Source of the DNA: Neckera pumila
Lineage: Eukaryota; Streptophyta; Bryopsida; Hypnales; Neckeraceae
NCBI GenBank assembly: GCA_963969595.1
Contig: OZ018414.1
Span: forward strand, 16,103,660 to 16,167,659
DNA: 64,000 nt
Reading direction: 5' to 3'
The translations under genes were made by a program, and so were the position numbers. The first letter of the stretch is position 1. Each line of letters begins with the position of its first letter. Positions 13,310 to 25,660 of the stretch are shown piece after piece. Below the pieces are notes generated by a model. It was not told the DNA's origin. It worked only from the letters and a program-made list of their open reading frames with translations, and did no database searches.

Positions 13310-13319
13310 TATATAAATA
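13310..13319 (+). promoter_or_regulatory. TATA box of a plus-strand transcription unit
   Basis: TATATAAATA is preceded by 'cctacgtggca' (an ACGTGG core typical of plant G-box sites) and lies about 490 bases before the ATG at 13801. The region between has a mixed composition, as expected for a leader. No transcript evidence is available, so this is sequence-based only. Confidence 0.45.
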
Positions 13320-13800
13320 CAAAGTTGTCAAAATCCACTTTGCATTACAGTCTGGAAGCTCTTGCTTTAAGAGTCTGACTACAAATATAAGTTCATGTTA
13401 ATTTTCTTGGTGGTCCAGTCTTGAAGACTGACATAGCCCCCAAATACTACTGCGGCTTGCACAGAATTTATTTGGACGGCATATTTATGAACCTGCCAGC
13501 TACATCTACTTTGCCAGCCTGCTTACACGCTTCTCATTACGTGTGAGCTTCATGTTATGGTCTCAATTAGCAGCTTCGCTGAACATAAGAAGGGCCACTC
13601 TTGTTTTTTCACCACCATGTCTGTGGTTCTTGTTCTCTCCAATTGTTGTATCTGAGAGCAAGAAGGTTCTGGCATTCTCATTTTTGTTCATGCTTGTGGA
13701 TAGCAAAATAATTGATTTGATTAGCCTAAGACCGAGGAAGAGAGGGAGAAGACGTGGTACGCTTTATTTTTCATAAAGTAAAGCTTTGAAACGATCCAGG

Positions 13801-14001
13801 ATGGCAAGAGGAGCGAGAGTCACAACTAAGGCTAGTGAGCCCACACCCGCCGACCTCCGAAGAATTCTTCAATTTGAAACCCCGGTGAGTGGTGGAGAAG
13901 AGGATGCCCCTGGTGGTAACATTCAAGCGACTCAAGAGACGTCCGCGGAAAATGCAAGTGCACAACGTGAAGGAAGGCTAGTGGATGACATCAGTGTAAG
14001 A
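13801..14001 (+). CDS. Candidate first exon, basic N-terminal peptide (unknown)
   Basis: From ATG 13801 the frame reads MARGARVTTKASEPTP... to ...GRLVDDIS and meets a good donor, AGT|GTAAGA, near 14000. It is GC-richer than the spacer before it. No family is recognised. The basic, Ser/Thr/Glu-rich start is like those of transposon or gag-like proteins. The next exon is not clear. A second exon-like start, MTRTTRSRAKDGS..., lies at 15012-15094 with donor CAG|GTGATT and has similar character. Both may belong to a gene of the element that carries the array that follows. Confidence 0.35.
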
Positions 14002-14697
14002 AGTTCTTTTAGTGATTTCCATTGTTAGTGTAGCACGTTCTCCCATCTGATTGTGAAAGATGAACATTGTAATCAAGGATTTTGGCATTTTCATTCGGTC
14101 TTTTTATTATATAAAGGGTAGTAGGAAGTTGATGTAGAGAGTCCATAGGTTTAAAACTGATTTCCCACGATTTCAGGGTCCTGGTCGAGGACCACCTCCT
14201 AGGTCGGTCCACCGTCTTAGCCAACCTGCTTGGTCGGTCCACCAGGGGTATACCTGATCAATCTAGGCCAGACAGTTTCAGTTCGAAAATTGATTCAATG
14301 ACCCTCCTGGCTCACATTAGAGTTGTGCTGTCTTTATAGATTCTCCCAATTGGCTCACGGAAATTGAGGTAGCTAGTAATCTTGGAGATTTTCATTGGCT
14401 CAGCTCCCATTTTTCCATTTAATTTCACCAAAAACAATGCTCAAGTGCTGGCCTGGGCCCCCAACCTTCGTTGTGGCTTCAAATTTATATGTAAAAATTC
14501 TGGAGTCTCTAGATGCTCTGCAGTCGTGGTGACCCGCGCTCTCCATTTCGGGGATGCGATTCATCTGAAATCATTGGTCAATGAGATTAGCAACCTGCTC
14601 GCTGAACCATAAAAAAAGAAGCTGTCTTGCAGTCACTAACAGAGTGAATGTGGAGGGAAACCTGATCGGGAAACTTCAGTCCGGAATAATCGTGAAA

Positions 14698-17130
14698 TTT
14701 GTGGGGTCGACTTGTCGCAATGAAAGTCTCCGTCGGATCCGACAGCTGCTTCTTCCGACTCTCCGGTACCCTTCAACTCCGATATCGGAAGGATGTACTT
14801 GCTAATTTCGGGAACCACCGTTAGCAGAATCGCTACAATTAAGCTGGATCACCTACTGATCTTATCCGCAGAAGGAAGTGCAGTATGTATGATCCTCAGA
14901 CGGGCCTCTTCTGGCCAGTTCAATGTTTTGCTCGAATTATTTGTCTCTCTGGCCATCTTCTGCAATTGTCGCCATTTTCTCAAATTTCTTCGTCGCATTG
15001 AGCAGAGGAGGATGACAAGGACTACGCGCAGCCGGGCGAAGGATGGTTCAACTTCTGCTCCTGTCCGCTCCACGAGACAGCACCCGAAGTCGCAGGTGAT
15101 TTATTTTCTTTCCCAGCGCTACCATTTGATTTGAAATTTCAAATTGTCATTGGAAGACACTCAATTGCTTGTTTGAGTATCACAGAAGCGACAAGAGTAA
15201 GACAATAGCGAAAGTGCAAGACTGAGTTACAGTAGCAACGCGTATGAGCCTTGCATTGAACTGGAACGATTTCAAATGCGGGGGACATGTCTGGATTTTT
15301 GTGGCTTCTGTTTGCAGTTTGTTTTTGGTTTACAAATAGTTCTCTCGAGTTCGTGAAGTAGGGGGTCCTTCCCTGTCGACCGAACTAGCTGTCGGATCCG
15401 ACGACCCATTCCCGGTGCTCAGGTCGACCCCTTCAAGCTCGATACTTTCACGTGCAAATCTGTGTATATGAGTTCCTTCAAAGGAATCTTGGTTGGCTTC
15501 TGAATATTCCGCTAGATACTTGTTGTGCTCAGCTGTAGTAATTAGATTTAAGAATATGCTTGTCTGCTTGAATTCTCCCAATCCAGTTCGCGGAAATTGG
15601 GGTCCCCTGGTGCCGTCCGAACAAGCTGTCGGATCCGACGATATACTCTTGGTGCTCGGGTTGACCCCTGGAAATATGGAATGTGAACGTGCAAATCTGC
15701 GTACAAGAGTTCTTTCACGATAATTTGGTTGAGCTCTGATTTTTTCGATAGATACTTGTTGTGCTCAGTTGTAGTAATTAGATTTAAGAAAATGCTTGTC
15801 TGCTTGAATTCTCCCAATCCAGTTCGCGAAAATTGGGGTCCCCTGGTGCTGTCAGAACTAGCTGTCGGATCCGACGATATACTCTTGGTGCTCGGGTCGA
15901 CCCCTGGAAATATGGAATGCGGACGTGCAAATCTACGTACAAGAGTTCCTTCACGGTAATTCGGTTGAGCTCTGATTTTTCCGATAGGTACTTGTTGTGC
16001 TCAGTTGTAGTAATTAGATTTAAGAATATGCTTGTCTGCTTGAATTCTCCCAATCCAGTTCGCGAAAATGGGGGTCCGCTGGTGCTGTCAGAACTAGCTG
16101 TCGGATCCGACGATATACTCTTGGTGCTCGGATCGACCCCTGGAAATATGGAATGCGAACGTGCAAATCTGCGTACAAGAGTTCCTTCACGGTAATTTGG
16201 TTGAGCTCTGATTTTTCCGATAGATACTTGTTGTGCTCAGTTGTAGTAATTAGATTTAAGAAAATGCTTGTCTGCTTGAATTCTCCCAATCCAGTTCGCA
16301 AAAATGGGGGTCCGCTGGTGCTGTCAGAACTAGCTGTTGGATCCAACGATATACTCTTGGTGCTCGGGTCGACCCCTGGAAATATGGAATGCGGACGTGC
16401 AAATCTGCGTACAAGAGTTCCTTCACGGGAATTTGGTTGAGCTTAGATTTTCCCGATAGATACTTGCGTGCTCAGTTGTATTAATTAGATTTAAGAAAAT
16501 GCTTGTCTGCTTGAATTCTCTATGTCCAGTTCGCGAAAATGGGGGTTTGCTGGTGCTGTCAGAACTAGCTGTCGGATCCGACGATATACTCTTGGTTCTC
16601 AGGTCGACCCCTTCAAATATGGAATGCGAACGTGCACATCTGCTTACAAGAGTTCCTTCACGGGAATTTGGTTGAGCTTAGATTTTCCCGATAGATACTT
16701 GTTATGCTCAGTTGTTAAAATTAGATTTAAGAAAATGCTTGTCTGCTTGGATTCTCCATGTCCAGTTCGCGGAAATGGGGGTCCCCAGGTGCCGTCCAAA
16801 CTAGCTGTCGGATCCGATGATATAGTCTTGGTGCTTGGGTTGACCCCTTCAAATATGGAATGCGAACGTGCAATTTTGATTCATAGCTTGACTCTTTGGA
16901 ATCTCTCTCTTACTTCTGAAGATTCCGGTAGGTAGTATATTCGTGACCGGTAGATTTGAATGGAGCAAACCAGATTCTTGTCATCTTCTGTAGGTTTCCA
17001 AAGATTTATTATTTCTGAAAAGAAAACTATTTTTCATCCTTCGATGAAGAATGTGGGGGTCCAGCTGCTTAGCCCCAAGTCTCCGTCGGATCCGACAGTA
17101 CATACTAGAGACTCAGGTCGACCCCTTCAA
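14698..17130. repeat. Tandem array of about 236-bp units with GTCGGATCCGAC palindrome
   Basis: The palindrome GTCGGATCCGAC occurs at 14732, 15391, 15628, 15864, 16100, 16571 and 17085, with variants GTTGGATCCAAC at 16336 and GTCGGATCCGAT at 16807. From 15391 to 16807 the spacing is 235-237 bases, so this is a tandem array of about seven units; the flanking copies at 14732 and 17085 are divergent. Each unit also contains GGGGGTCC 22 bases before the palindrome, GGTCGACCCC after it, and then shared text such as 'gcttgtctgcttgaattctc'. Open frames on both strands here are by-products of the repeat. Tandem repeats like this near transposon ends commonly serve as transposase-binding regions. Confidence 0.85.
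15012..15094 (+). CDS. Candidate short exon, Arg/Ser/Thr-rich (unknown)
   Basis: ATG at 15012 starts MTRTTRSRAKDGSTSAPVRS, ending at QHPKSQ before a CAG|GTGATT donor. It resembles the 13801 exon in composition and has no recognisable domain. It could be an alternative first exon or the continuation of the same gene. Function is unknown. Confidence 0.28.
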
Positions 17131-17309
17131 ATTTCAACAGGGCACATGCAATTCTGTAGATATGAGTACAATCAGAGGAATTTCTATAGAATTTCCAAGA
17201 TTTCGCTAGATACAGAGAGCGCTCAATGGATTTTATTAGAGATTGATAGATTCTTGAGGATTTATGGACATTTCCTAACATTTTCTTTTTTTGCAAAGAA
17301 AAATTGAAG

Positions 17310-18800
17310 AGCTCAGTACATTTCAAATGAATGAACATAGTTGGTTCTGTACATAGATTTCAAGGTATGAAAGGAACTTGAAGATTTAAAGAAAATATTC
17401 CGGATAATATTTAAATTCTAAAATGAAAGTTTCATTCGGAATGGAAGTCGAAGTTTCATCCAGCACTGTTTCAAATTGTAAGAGCAATAGAGATTTTTTG
17501 AAATTTTTATTAAAAACCTCCTTAAACTTAAACTCTTAAAGGTCATTACAATAACCTGCTGTCTAGAACTATACTTAAAAATTCACTTAAAATACCCCTT
17601 TTTCTTGTACTGAGGGCTGTCTCTTGGATGGAAAAAGTAGCCATCACCTTTTCTTTTTCCAAAAAAACTATGATTTGTATTTTGGAGGCAATTTTTTGTC
17701 TTATGCAACTTTAGATGGACCCCCTTGTGAGTTGAAATAGCAATATTTATTAGGTGAGCCAAGTGCTACAATTTTATTCATCTTTTATGATGGCATTGTA
17801 TCTTGTTATATTTTTAATAGATGATATAAATAACTTTCATATGGAATGGTATCTCTCTTCTATATGCTGAGGTATGGAGTTTTTTTTACGGATGTGCATA
17901 GAATGATATTTGGTTCATTTTAAAGAGTTTATATCACTATATCTAAAGTATTTTTTTGGAAATTCTTCAAAAAATAAAACATTCTTTTTATTTTAATATA
18001 CAGTATATATTGATTGAATTCAAATCCATTTAGTAAAAGAACTTCAAGTGGAGCAAGCAAAACAATCTTGCCTCATTCAAAGATCCAACCCAATATTGGC
18101 ATGGACCAAGGTTTATATTCCAAGTCTCATATACAAGACATTGGTACTATACAGTACAATGACTTATCCCCCTTGAATACAAAAGACAATGAATTATGTA
18201 AGAATATCTCCAATTGTTTTTTGCAAATCTCAATGAAACATTATAATCATAAAACATTTGTCAATAAATAAATAAAGGATAGAAATTTATGTTAGAATAC
18301 CCCATTTTAATTTTGCAACTCTCCAAGACTATTACTAATTATGAACAATTTTTTCTATCCATTTTATAAATAAAAAATAAAAGGTAGAGGTTCAAGTAAA
18401 AACATCTCATTTATATTTTGGCAATTTTTGACAATTAGAAGGAGATTCCAAACACCTTCATCTTTTTTACTTTCTATGTGAAAAATGAATTATTAATATT
18501 TTTTGAAAAATCATTTGCTACTTATTTCCCTCCATTTCTTCCATTGGATTCTAAAAGACCATTCAAATGCCTTGACCTTTTTCCTTTTCTTTGGAAATTT
18601 ATTTAGAAATCCTTTAGATTCCAGGGTTCTTATAAGGTGGAGTGTTCTAAAGCTGATTCCAAATCACCAAATTGTCCCTATACATGATGCAAATATGGCT
18701 ATTTTAATTTGCAAACTCGTTCTTATAATTATGGCATTGAAAATAGCCAATTTGGTTGTCCAACTAAAACTTTTGATGTCATTTAAGAATGAGTAAAACA
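17310..18800. other. AT-rich DNA, no gene seen
   Basis: After the array the composition falls back to AT-rich. Short frames (for example at 18014 and 18503) match no family and have no exon-like borders. No repeat or RNA gene can be supported. Confidence 0.45.
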
Positions 18801-18804
18801 AAAC

Positions 18805-19310
18805 TTGAGGTCTTCCTAAGCAAGAGGTAGCCCTTGACAAAAGGTCTTTGAGAAAATACAAAACATAGTTCTTTTAGAGAAAAAGAAGGTGATGGCTTTC
18901 TTTTCTGCCTGAGGTTGCCCTAAGCAAGAGGTAGCCCTTGACAAGAGGTCTTCTAAAAAATACAAAATATAGATTTTTAAGAGAGAAAAAAGGTGATGGC
19001 TTTCTTTTTACCTCAGGTTAAGACCTAGACAAGACATAGCTTCAGACAAGAGGTAGCCCTCAAAGAACAAAACATAGTTGTTTTGGAGAAAAAGAAGGTG
19101 ATGGCTTTTTTTTGTACCGAGGTTGCCTCTAGACAAGTGGTTGCTTCAAAAACACAAATATAGTTTTTCTATAGAAAGAAGATGGCCATGGCTCCTTTAT
19201 CCCCCCAAGGTCATCCCTAAACAAGCTGTCGCCCATACACGTGAAGAAGTAGTTCTAGATAAGAAGTAGCCCCAGACAATAAGTTGCCATCCAAGGTTGC
19301 CCCTAAAGCA
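18805..19310. repeat. Degenerate tandem repeat, unit about 100 bp
   Basis: The phrases 'aagcaagaggtagcccttgac', 'aaaatacaaa.atag' and 'aaggtgatggctttctttt' recur at about 18815, 18915, 19020 and 19115, fading out near 19300. About four to five units are visible, with no coding potential. Confidence 0.65.
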
Positions 19311-19479
19311 TGGCAATTTGAAGGAAAAAGAAAAAAGACTAGTCAATTTGAATATAGTGAATTGAATGTCTACTAGTTTGAAGGACATGATATTAATGAA
19401 CCACTCATGAAAGATGAGCTAATTAAGTGTACCAGGATGTGATTGAAATTTAGTAGCTAAAGAGTTAATCTTATTTGCT

Positions 19480-20690
19480 AATATAAAAGGAAAAATTCTA
19501 ATTCTTCTTAACAAATTAAAAGGGGAAATTTTAATTTAAATCTCCTCCATCTAACTTTCAATTTTAGATCAAGGTGGTAAATAATGTATGAGGAAAGATG
19601 AATCTTGGAGATTTAAAAAAATCAAATGCAAAAGTTTTTACTAAATTTTTTTCTAATATTTTGTACTTTAAGATTTTCTTGACAAATAATATACAAGTAT
19701 GATTATTCTTTCATATTCAAACAAATTAAAAGGAGAATAAAAAATTTCCTACCCAATATTTTATACTTTAAAATCCACTTGACAAACAATACACAAGTAA
19801 GATGACTCTTTAATATTTGCACTAGTGAATAGATGAAGTTGTAGTTTAAATCTCTTCCTTCTAATTTTCAAGTTATAGATCAAGGTAATAACTAACACAT
19901 GGATAAGATGAATCTTGAAGATTGAAGAAAATCAAATGCAAAAATTTATACTAAAGTTCCTATCTAATGTTTTGGATTTTAAAATCCATGTGACAAGTAT
20001 ACATGACTAAGATGACTCTTTGATATTTGAACCAATCAAAAGGCAAAGTTCTAATTAAAATCTCTTTCCTCTAATTTTAAATTGTAGATCAAGATGGTAA
20101 TTGATATATGGGTAGGATGAATCTTAGTAAATAGAGAAAATCAGATGCAGAAGTACTAACTAAAATTCTTATCAGATATTGAAATCCACTTGTTAAATGC
20201 TACACAAATATGATGACACATTGATATTTGATAAAACCAAAAGACAAAGCTCTAATTTAAATCTCTTCCGTGTAACTTATGAATAAGATAAATCTTCTAG
20301 AATAAGAAAATAATTAAATGCAAAAGTTATTATTAAAGTTTCTATCCTATATTCTATACTTTAAAGTCCACTTGACCAATTTAATACACTAGCACAAGGA
20401 CTCTTTAATATTTGCACTAGTGAAATGGTGAATTTCTAAATTAAAACTCTTTCTTTTTATTCAAAACTCTTGAATAAGGTGGTAATTATTACGTGGATAA
20501 GAATGTAAGATGAATCTTGAAGAATTAATGGAAATCAAATACAAAAATTCTTAGTCAAATTTTTATCCATTATTTTTTACTTTAAAGTCTACTTGACAAA
20601 TACACAAGTAAGATGACTCTTTAATATTTGTAGGGAAATTTTTATTTAAATACTATTGCTTTATTTTTTACTTAAGATCAACATAATAAA
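19480..20690. repeat. Degenerate tandem repeat, unit about 200 bp
   Basis: Blocks 'taaatctc(c/t)t', 'tagatcaaggtggtaa', 'aagatgaatctt', 'aaatcaaatgcaaaa' and 'aagatgactctttaatatttg' return in the same order every 175-300 bases, with starts near 19540, 19850, 20060, 20265 and 20435. It looks like an old satellite-like array. No genes lie in it. Confidence 0.65.
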
Positions 20691-20699
20691 CAAAACTTG

Positions 20700-21640
20700 A
20701 GTAGGATGATCCTCATAACATTCTATAGCCTTCTGTACCACTACTTTTCTTTCATGCACCCTACACATTATATTCAGCCTCCACATGTCTATTTAGCTAC
20801 TGATGGATGTGAAATATTTCATACAATCTTTTGTAGAGCCAAGGCAATGACAATGCATGCTACTAAATGTTATGCTTGAGATTTGCAAAAAATCAATGGA
20901 TAATTTCTTTCTTAAATCTCCACCTTCTATTTCTTATTTTGAAAGCAATGTGATCGATAATCCAAAATTAATAGGACTTTTTGAAAACTCCACAATTAAA
21001 TTGCAAAAGTCCTAATTTATGTCTTGATTAACTTCACTTGTTATTTTATTTTTATAAAATCAAGTAATAAATAATTCATGATATCGAGTCTTAAAAAGTG
21101 GAATTCTTACTTAAATGTCTCTTTTTAATTTTTTTTAATTTTTGATTTGCATGACAAATAATTAATAATTAAGAAGATCTTTGAAAATTGCAAAAGTTTA
21201 TTTGTTTAATAGACAAAAATTTACTTAAATTTTTAAATTTTATTTTATATTTATAAAAAACAAAGTAAGCAAGACTTTACTTACTCCATTTATTTTTTGC
21301 AATCTTCTTTGAATAATCCTACTCATGTATTATTTGTTATAGATTTTTTTAAATGTATATGCGGAGAGTTAAGTAAGATTATATCAAATTATATTTGCAA
21401 TTTGTAAATAATCATCCTTTCATGTATTATTTGTCACATTGAATTGAAAATTTAAAAAAGGTGGATATTAAAATAAAAACTTTCTTCTTTATCTCTTGCA
21501 ATTTTTCTACATTCCTTCCAATCATGATTTGATTTTATAAATAAAAAATGACAAGTAGAGATTAAGTTTATTAGAAATTTTTCATTTCTTTTCTGCAAAT
21601 CTCAATGATTCATTTTTCTTGAGTATTATTTATCATCTAT
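20700..21640. other. AT-rich DNA, no gene seen
   Basis: Low-complexity AT-rich sequence between the tandem array and the large foldback. Nothing is supported. Confidence 0.4.
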
Positions 21641-22621
21641 ACCTTAAATTAGGCTGTTTGTTTGTTTGTTTGTTTGTTTGTTTGTTTTGTTTTGTTTTGT
21701 TTTGTTTTGTTTTGTTTTGTTTTGTTTTGTTTGTTTGTTTTGTTACGTTGAGATCTCCTGGACTCTGTGTCCCCTGGCCGTGTGCTTGGTACCGTCGGAA
21801 AGCTCTCGCCGAGAAGGGGTGCACCGGCTTGGTTTCGTGGCGTTTGGAGCTACGGTGAAAAAGTTATTGAATTTCAAAGTATTTATTGATTAAAAAATTA
21901 GAAAATTACTTTTACTTTGATTTTGGTGGTGTTCTTGCTATTGGAAGTGGAATTGGGAGTGGAATCGGGAGTGGAACTGGGAGTGGATGGAAATTGGGCC
22001 AACGGCACAAGGTCACACTAGTATTGATTTAAAGATTCAAAATAAAAGGTAGAAAATTAAGTAAAAACTTTAACTTTTCATTTTTGCGATTCTTTTTCAC
22101 TATGATTAATATGTCATGTTTATTTTTAAATTAAAAATTTTCTAAAATTCCATCTAATTATGATTAATATGTCATGTTGACTAGTGTGACCCTGTGCCGT
22201 TGGCCCAAATTTCAAAATTCAATAATTTTCACATTGTTGGTCCAAACATCACAAAACCAAGCCTTTGCACCTCTCTTGGGCGAGAGCTTTCCAATGGTAC
22301 CAAGAGTGCCACCAAAATAAAAATAAAAGTAATTTTCTAATTCCATAAAAAACTTCAAAATTCAATAATTTATGCACAGTAGGTCCAAACATTACAAAAC
22401 CAAATCAAAGTAAAAGTAATTTTCTAATTTTTTAATCAATAAATACTTTGAAATTCAATAACTTTCCCACCGTAGCTCCAAACACCACAAAATCAAGCCG
22501 GTGCACCCCTCCTCGTTGAGGGCTTTCCGACAGTACCAAGCATGCAATTTGGGGATGCACGGTCTAGGAGATCTCAATGTGACAAACAAAACAAAACAAA
22601 ACAAACAGCCTAACCTAAGGT
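21641..22621. mobile_element. Large foldback element with (TTTG)n/(TTTTG)n arm
   Basis: The outer ends ACCTTAAATTAGGCTGTTTG (21641) and its complement ending at 22621 (CAGCCTAACCTAAGGT) pair. Inside, the left arm (21743-22022) and right arm (22180-22590) pair through 'gttg.gatctcct', 'ggtaccgtcggaaagctc', 'ggtgca', 'gtttggagctacggtg' and 'ggccaacggcacaaggtcacactagt'. The right arm contains an internal partial duplication. The left arm carries an expanded (TTTG)n then (TTTTG)n microsatellite at 21654-21742, much longer than its partner (22580-22606). No coding frame is credible. Confidence 0.75.
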
Positions 22622-23333
22622 ACTGATTTTAAAATAAAAAATAAAAAATGAAGATTTAGCTAAAGACTTCTCTTTTAATATTTTACAACTTTCAAAGATT
22701 CTTTGTAATCATGTATCATTTGTCACTTTGATATGTTTTTTAAATAAAAAATAACATAAAAAATTTAAGTAAGTACATCCTTATATTATTTTGCAATTTG
22801 CAAAGATTCATCCAAAATAAATCATGTTTATAGTTACCTAATTTTTACAATTTTGTTTTTTTGAAGGAGATTGAATTTGAAGAAGATTGCATTTGAAAGA
22901 GATTGGATTTTTTTTCCCCACAACTTTCTTCTCAACCTTTTGCACTCACCCCTTCATCTTGCCATTGGTTGCCCACCAGCACTTGCCCCTTAGTCCGTCG
23001 TCGCCCTTTCACCATTTGTAGTCGCCTCTTCATCCACCCAAAGTAGCTTTTTCACCTACCCGTTGGTAGCATCTTCATCCATATGTACTTCTAACTTTGA
23101 TTGCCCTTTCACCACCCCCACAGTGGTTTTGGCTTTCCATGTCATTCTAGAAAGTCAGTTAGGTAGGAAAAATTTGTTTATTGTAGGGTAAAAAAAAATT
23201 CAAAATCGTAATATTTTAGTCAATGCCAATGTCATGCATTCTCAACACTTGTCTAATTTAATATACCTATGTTGGACATCCAACACATCACCAAAAATGT
23301 GTCAAGTAAGACAACTTTAGGATGGTTAGTAGT
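22622..23333. other. AT-rich DNA, no gene seen
   Basis: Contains 'gttgcccaccagc'-like, pyrimidine-rich text at 22920-23110, with short internal repeats 'gccctttcacca'. No open frame or element boundary was identified. Confidence 0.4.
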
Positions 23334-23337
23334 CTAG

Positions 23338-24246
23338 CCCCTAAAGTTCTATGACTATGTATTCACCAAAAATGCTCCAAAACTGCCATTTCTAATACAA
23401 CTACCAAATTTTTGGAAAAAAAATAAAATTCCAAAGGATCTTGTAGTATGATGACTTGAGAACAGGTGATAAAAATTTCCATAAATTCCACTGTATAGAT
23501 CGTAAGATAGAAGCACTCAAATTCCCCAAAACCATTTTTCCAACCCTACAAAAATCCAGGCAGCTGCACTTCACAAGCTCACTTTTCAATGAAAAAATGT
23601 CGAAAATGGTGGTGCTTCTTTGAATTCAATTTCCTTAACAAGTTGGCCATATGCTTGAAAATTTTCACATCATTTGGAATTGTACAACATATAGAAAAAA
23701 AATAATAAGTAGAAAGAAGTAGAGAATGATTCAAAATATTAAATTGTTAAGAATTTAATTATGGAATCAAAAAATGCCAATTCCAACTGTTGTAATGAAG
23801 CAATAGACAATCTACATCCTATAAAAAAAAAAATTCCAAAAATTCCAAAAATTGAGTTAAATAAACAGCTTCAAAGTTTATTTTAGAGTACAGAATCCAT
23901 AATTGCCTACAAACTAAAACTCCTCATAACTTTTGACTCATTGATCAAAATGGAATGATTCAAAGATTTCCATGTATATATAAATCTTGAAAACCAATTT
24001 CAAATTTTATTTATGAAAAAAGTGATTTTTCTTATCTACCTAGAGTTGTCCAGTTAATAAAAAAGTAATATATTAGGCCATTATTCTTTATTCATACTTC
24101 CAAATGTCATGAAATTTGGTGCACATGAAAAATATTCCTTGTCTACAAGTTCTATTAAAATTAGCCCAAAATGTGCATATCCTCATTCACACGTACACAC
24201 CCAAAATTTTTATATAGCCAAAAAATGCAGTCTGGTCCTTTAGGGT
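23338..24246. mobile_element. YTAR-target repeat (family A), 0.9 kb, CTAG on both sides
   Basis: The ends are CCCCTAAAGTTC (23338) and GGTCCTTTAGGGT (ending 24246), an imperfect terminal inverted repeat. CTAG flanks both sides (23334-23337 and 24247-24250), a possible 4-bp target duplication. The interior matches the reverse orientation of the 60.1 kb copy (for example 'gatcttgtagtat...', 'aaaatttccat', 'cgtaaga'). There is no open frame, so it is non-autonomous. Confidence 0.65.
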
Positions 24247-24250
24247 CTAG

Positions 24251-25390
24251 TATGGTAAAAAACTTTGATAATGACAATGATGTTTCAATGGAAAAATTGT
24301 TTGTGAGTTCTCTTGTTTGTTGACAATTTTGTGCAACACTCCAAACAAAATTAGTCCACAAAACGTCAATTTTTGCAAATAATTTAATTTTTTATTAAAA
24401 TGAGTATTCAAAAAATTACATACTTTGAAAATTTGACCCAATGATCAAAAAACATTATTCTTTTGATGTTGTCATTTTTAAGAAAAAATTATAGATGAAT
24501 AGTATTGCAATGTGTTCCTTTAAAAAATTAGAGACAAAATTTTATAGAAAGAATCCTTAGAAAGATATAAATCACCAATTTAAGGCTAAATTTAGTGTCT
24601 TTTATAATATAGCACTTTAAAAAGATATTTTCATCCAAATTTTTAATACTTTTCAAACATACAACTATTTAAGAGGAATTTTCGTGATTAATTCTTGAGC
24701 TCAAAATAGTATAATTCTTTAATTAATTGAATGATTGTTGACAAATTATTAATTTCATCTAATACAAATTTTAGACATTGAATTTCAAAAAATTGCTTAC
24801 ATGGTGACCTTAAAATAAATAATATGTACATTTTTTTGTTTTAACACAATCATCATTTGGATTATTTTTTATACTGAAAAAGACGTTTACAAGTTTTTAC
24901 TTCTAAATATTATAGAAAATGAAAAAATATTCAAATTGTGGAGAAATAATCCTCTTTTATTCTATCATATGATTAGAGACATATAATTTTTTGGATTCAG
25001 TCACGTCATTATTAATCAACAATTAGAACCCTTTTCTACAATTGAAAAATCTGACATGTTGACATTTGAACTTCAATTGGAACGAGTAGTAAATAATTAT
25101 TTTTTTTGCTAAATAAAGCAATATTAGGCTCAACATGACTTAAAATACTAATCAAAAAGGTCTAAAATACCTATAATTAGTAGATTAGCATTAAAAAACA
25201 ATAGTTCAAAAAAAATTACATTGCAGATTTTAGTGGATCTGACCCCTTTTGTGGTGTATTTGAGTGTGATTTGACCCATACATTTATTTTAATTATAAAA
25301 ATTTGTGGGTAAGGATACAATGATAAACTCATTGTTTTAGGGTTAAGATGGTCAAAGACTTTATGTTGAAGGGACTAGCAACTACAACTG
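24251..25390. other. AT-rich DNA, no gene seen
   Basis: Only short AT-rich frames occur. I see no repeat boundary, RNA gene or coding signal. Confidence 0.4.
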
Positions 25391-25399
25391 TTCGACAAT

Positions 25400-25660
25400 T
25401 CAGTTAACAATCCATCTTCCAACTTACAAGTCACTTTATCAAAAATATCAGCATAATAATTGTGACAATCTATCTACCAATATGCAAGCCACTTCATCAA
25501 CTTTATTAGAAACATTTGCAAAATGATTATGACAATCCACCTATCAACTAGCAAGCCACTTCTTCAACATTATTAAAAACATCAACATAATAATTGTGAC
25601 AATCCATCTAATACCAACTTGCAAGTCACTTCATCAAACACATCAGGAGAATAACTGTGC
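25400..25660. repeat. Tandem repeat, unit about 80 bp, 3-4 copies
   Basis: The sequence 'gtgacaatc.atct.ccaa.ttgcaag.cacttcatcaa' with 'aaacatcagcataataat' returns about every 80 bases. A second, weaker series ('atctaatcttgtagttagtagcaatcact...ctatgt') follows at 25870-26260. Confidence 0.55.

Noticed and set aside
15330..16935. Repeated open frames on both strands (for example MGEFKQTSIFLNLI... on the minus strand)
   Set aside because: They recur once per array unit, in overlapping frames on both strands, and match no protein; they are by-products of the tandem repeat.
15391..17096. CRISPR-like array
   Set aside because: The repeats are contiguous 236-bp units, not short repeats with unique spacers, and the genome is eukaryotic.
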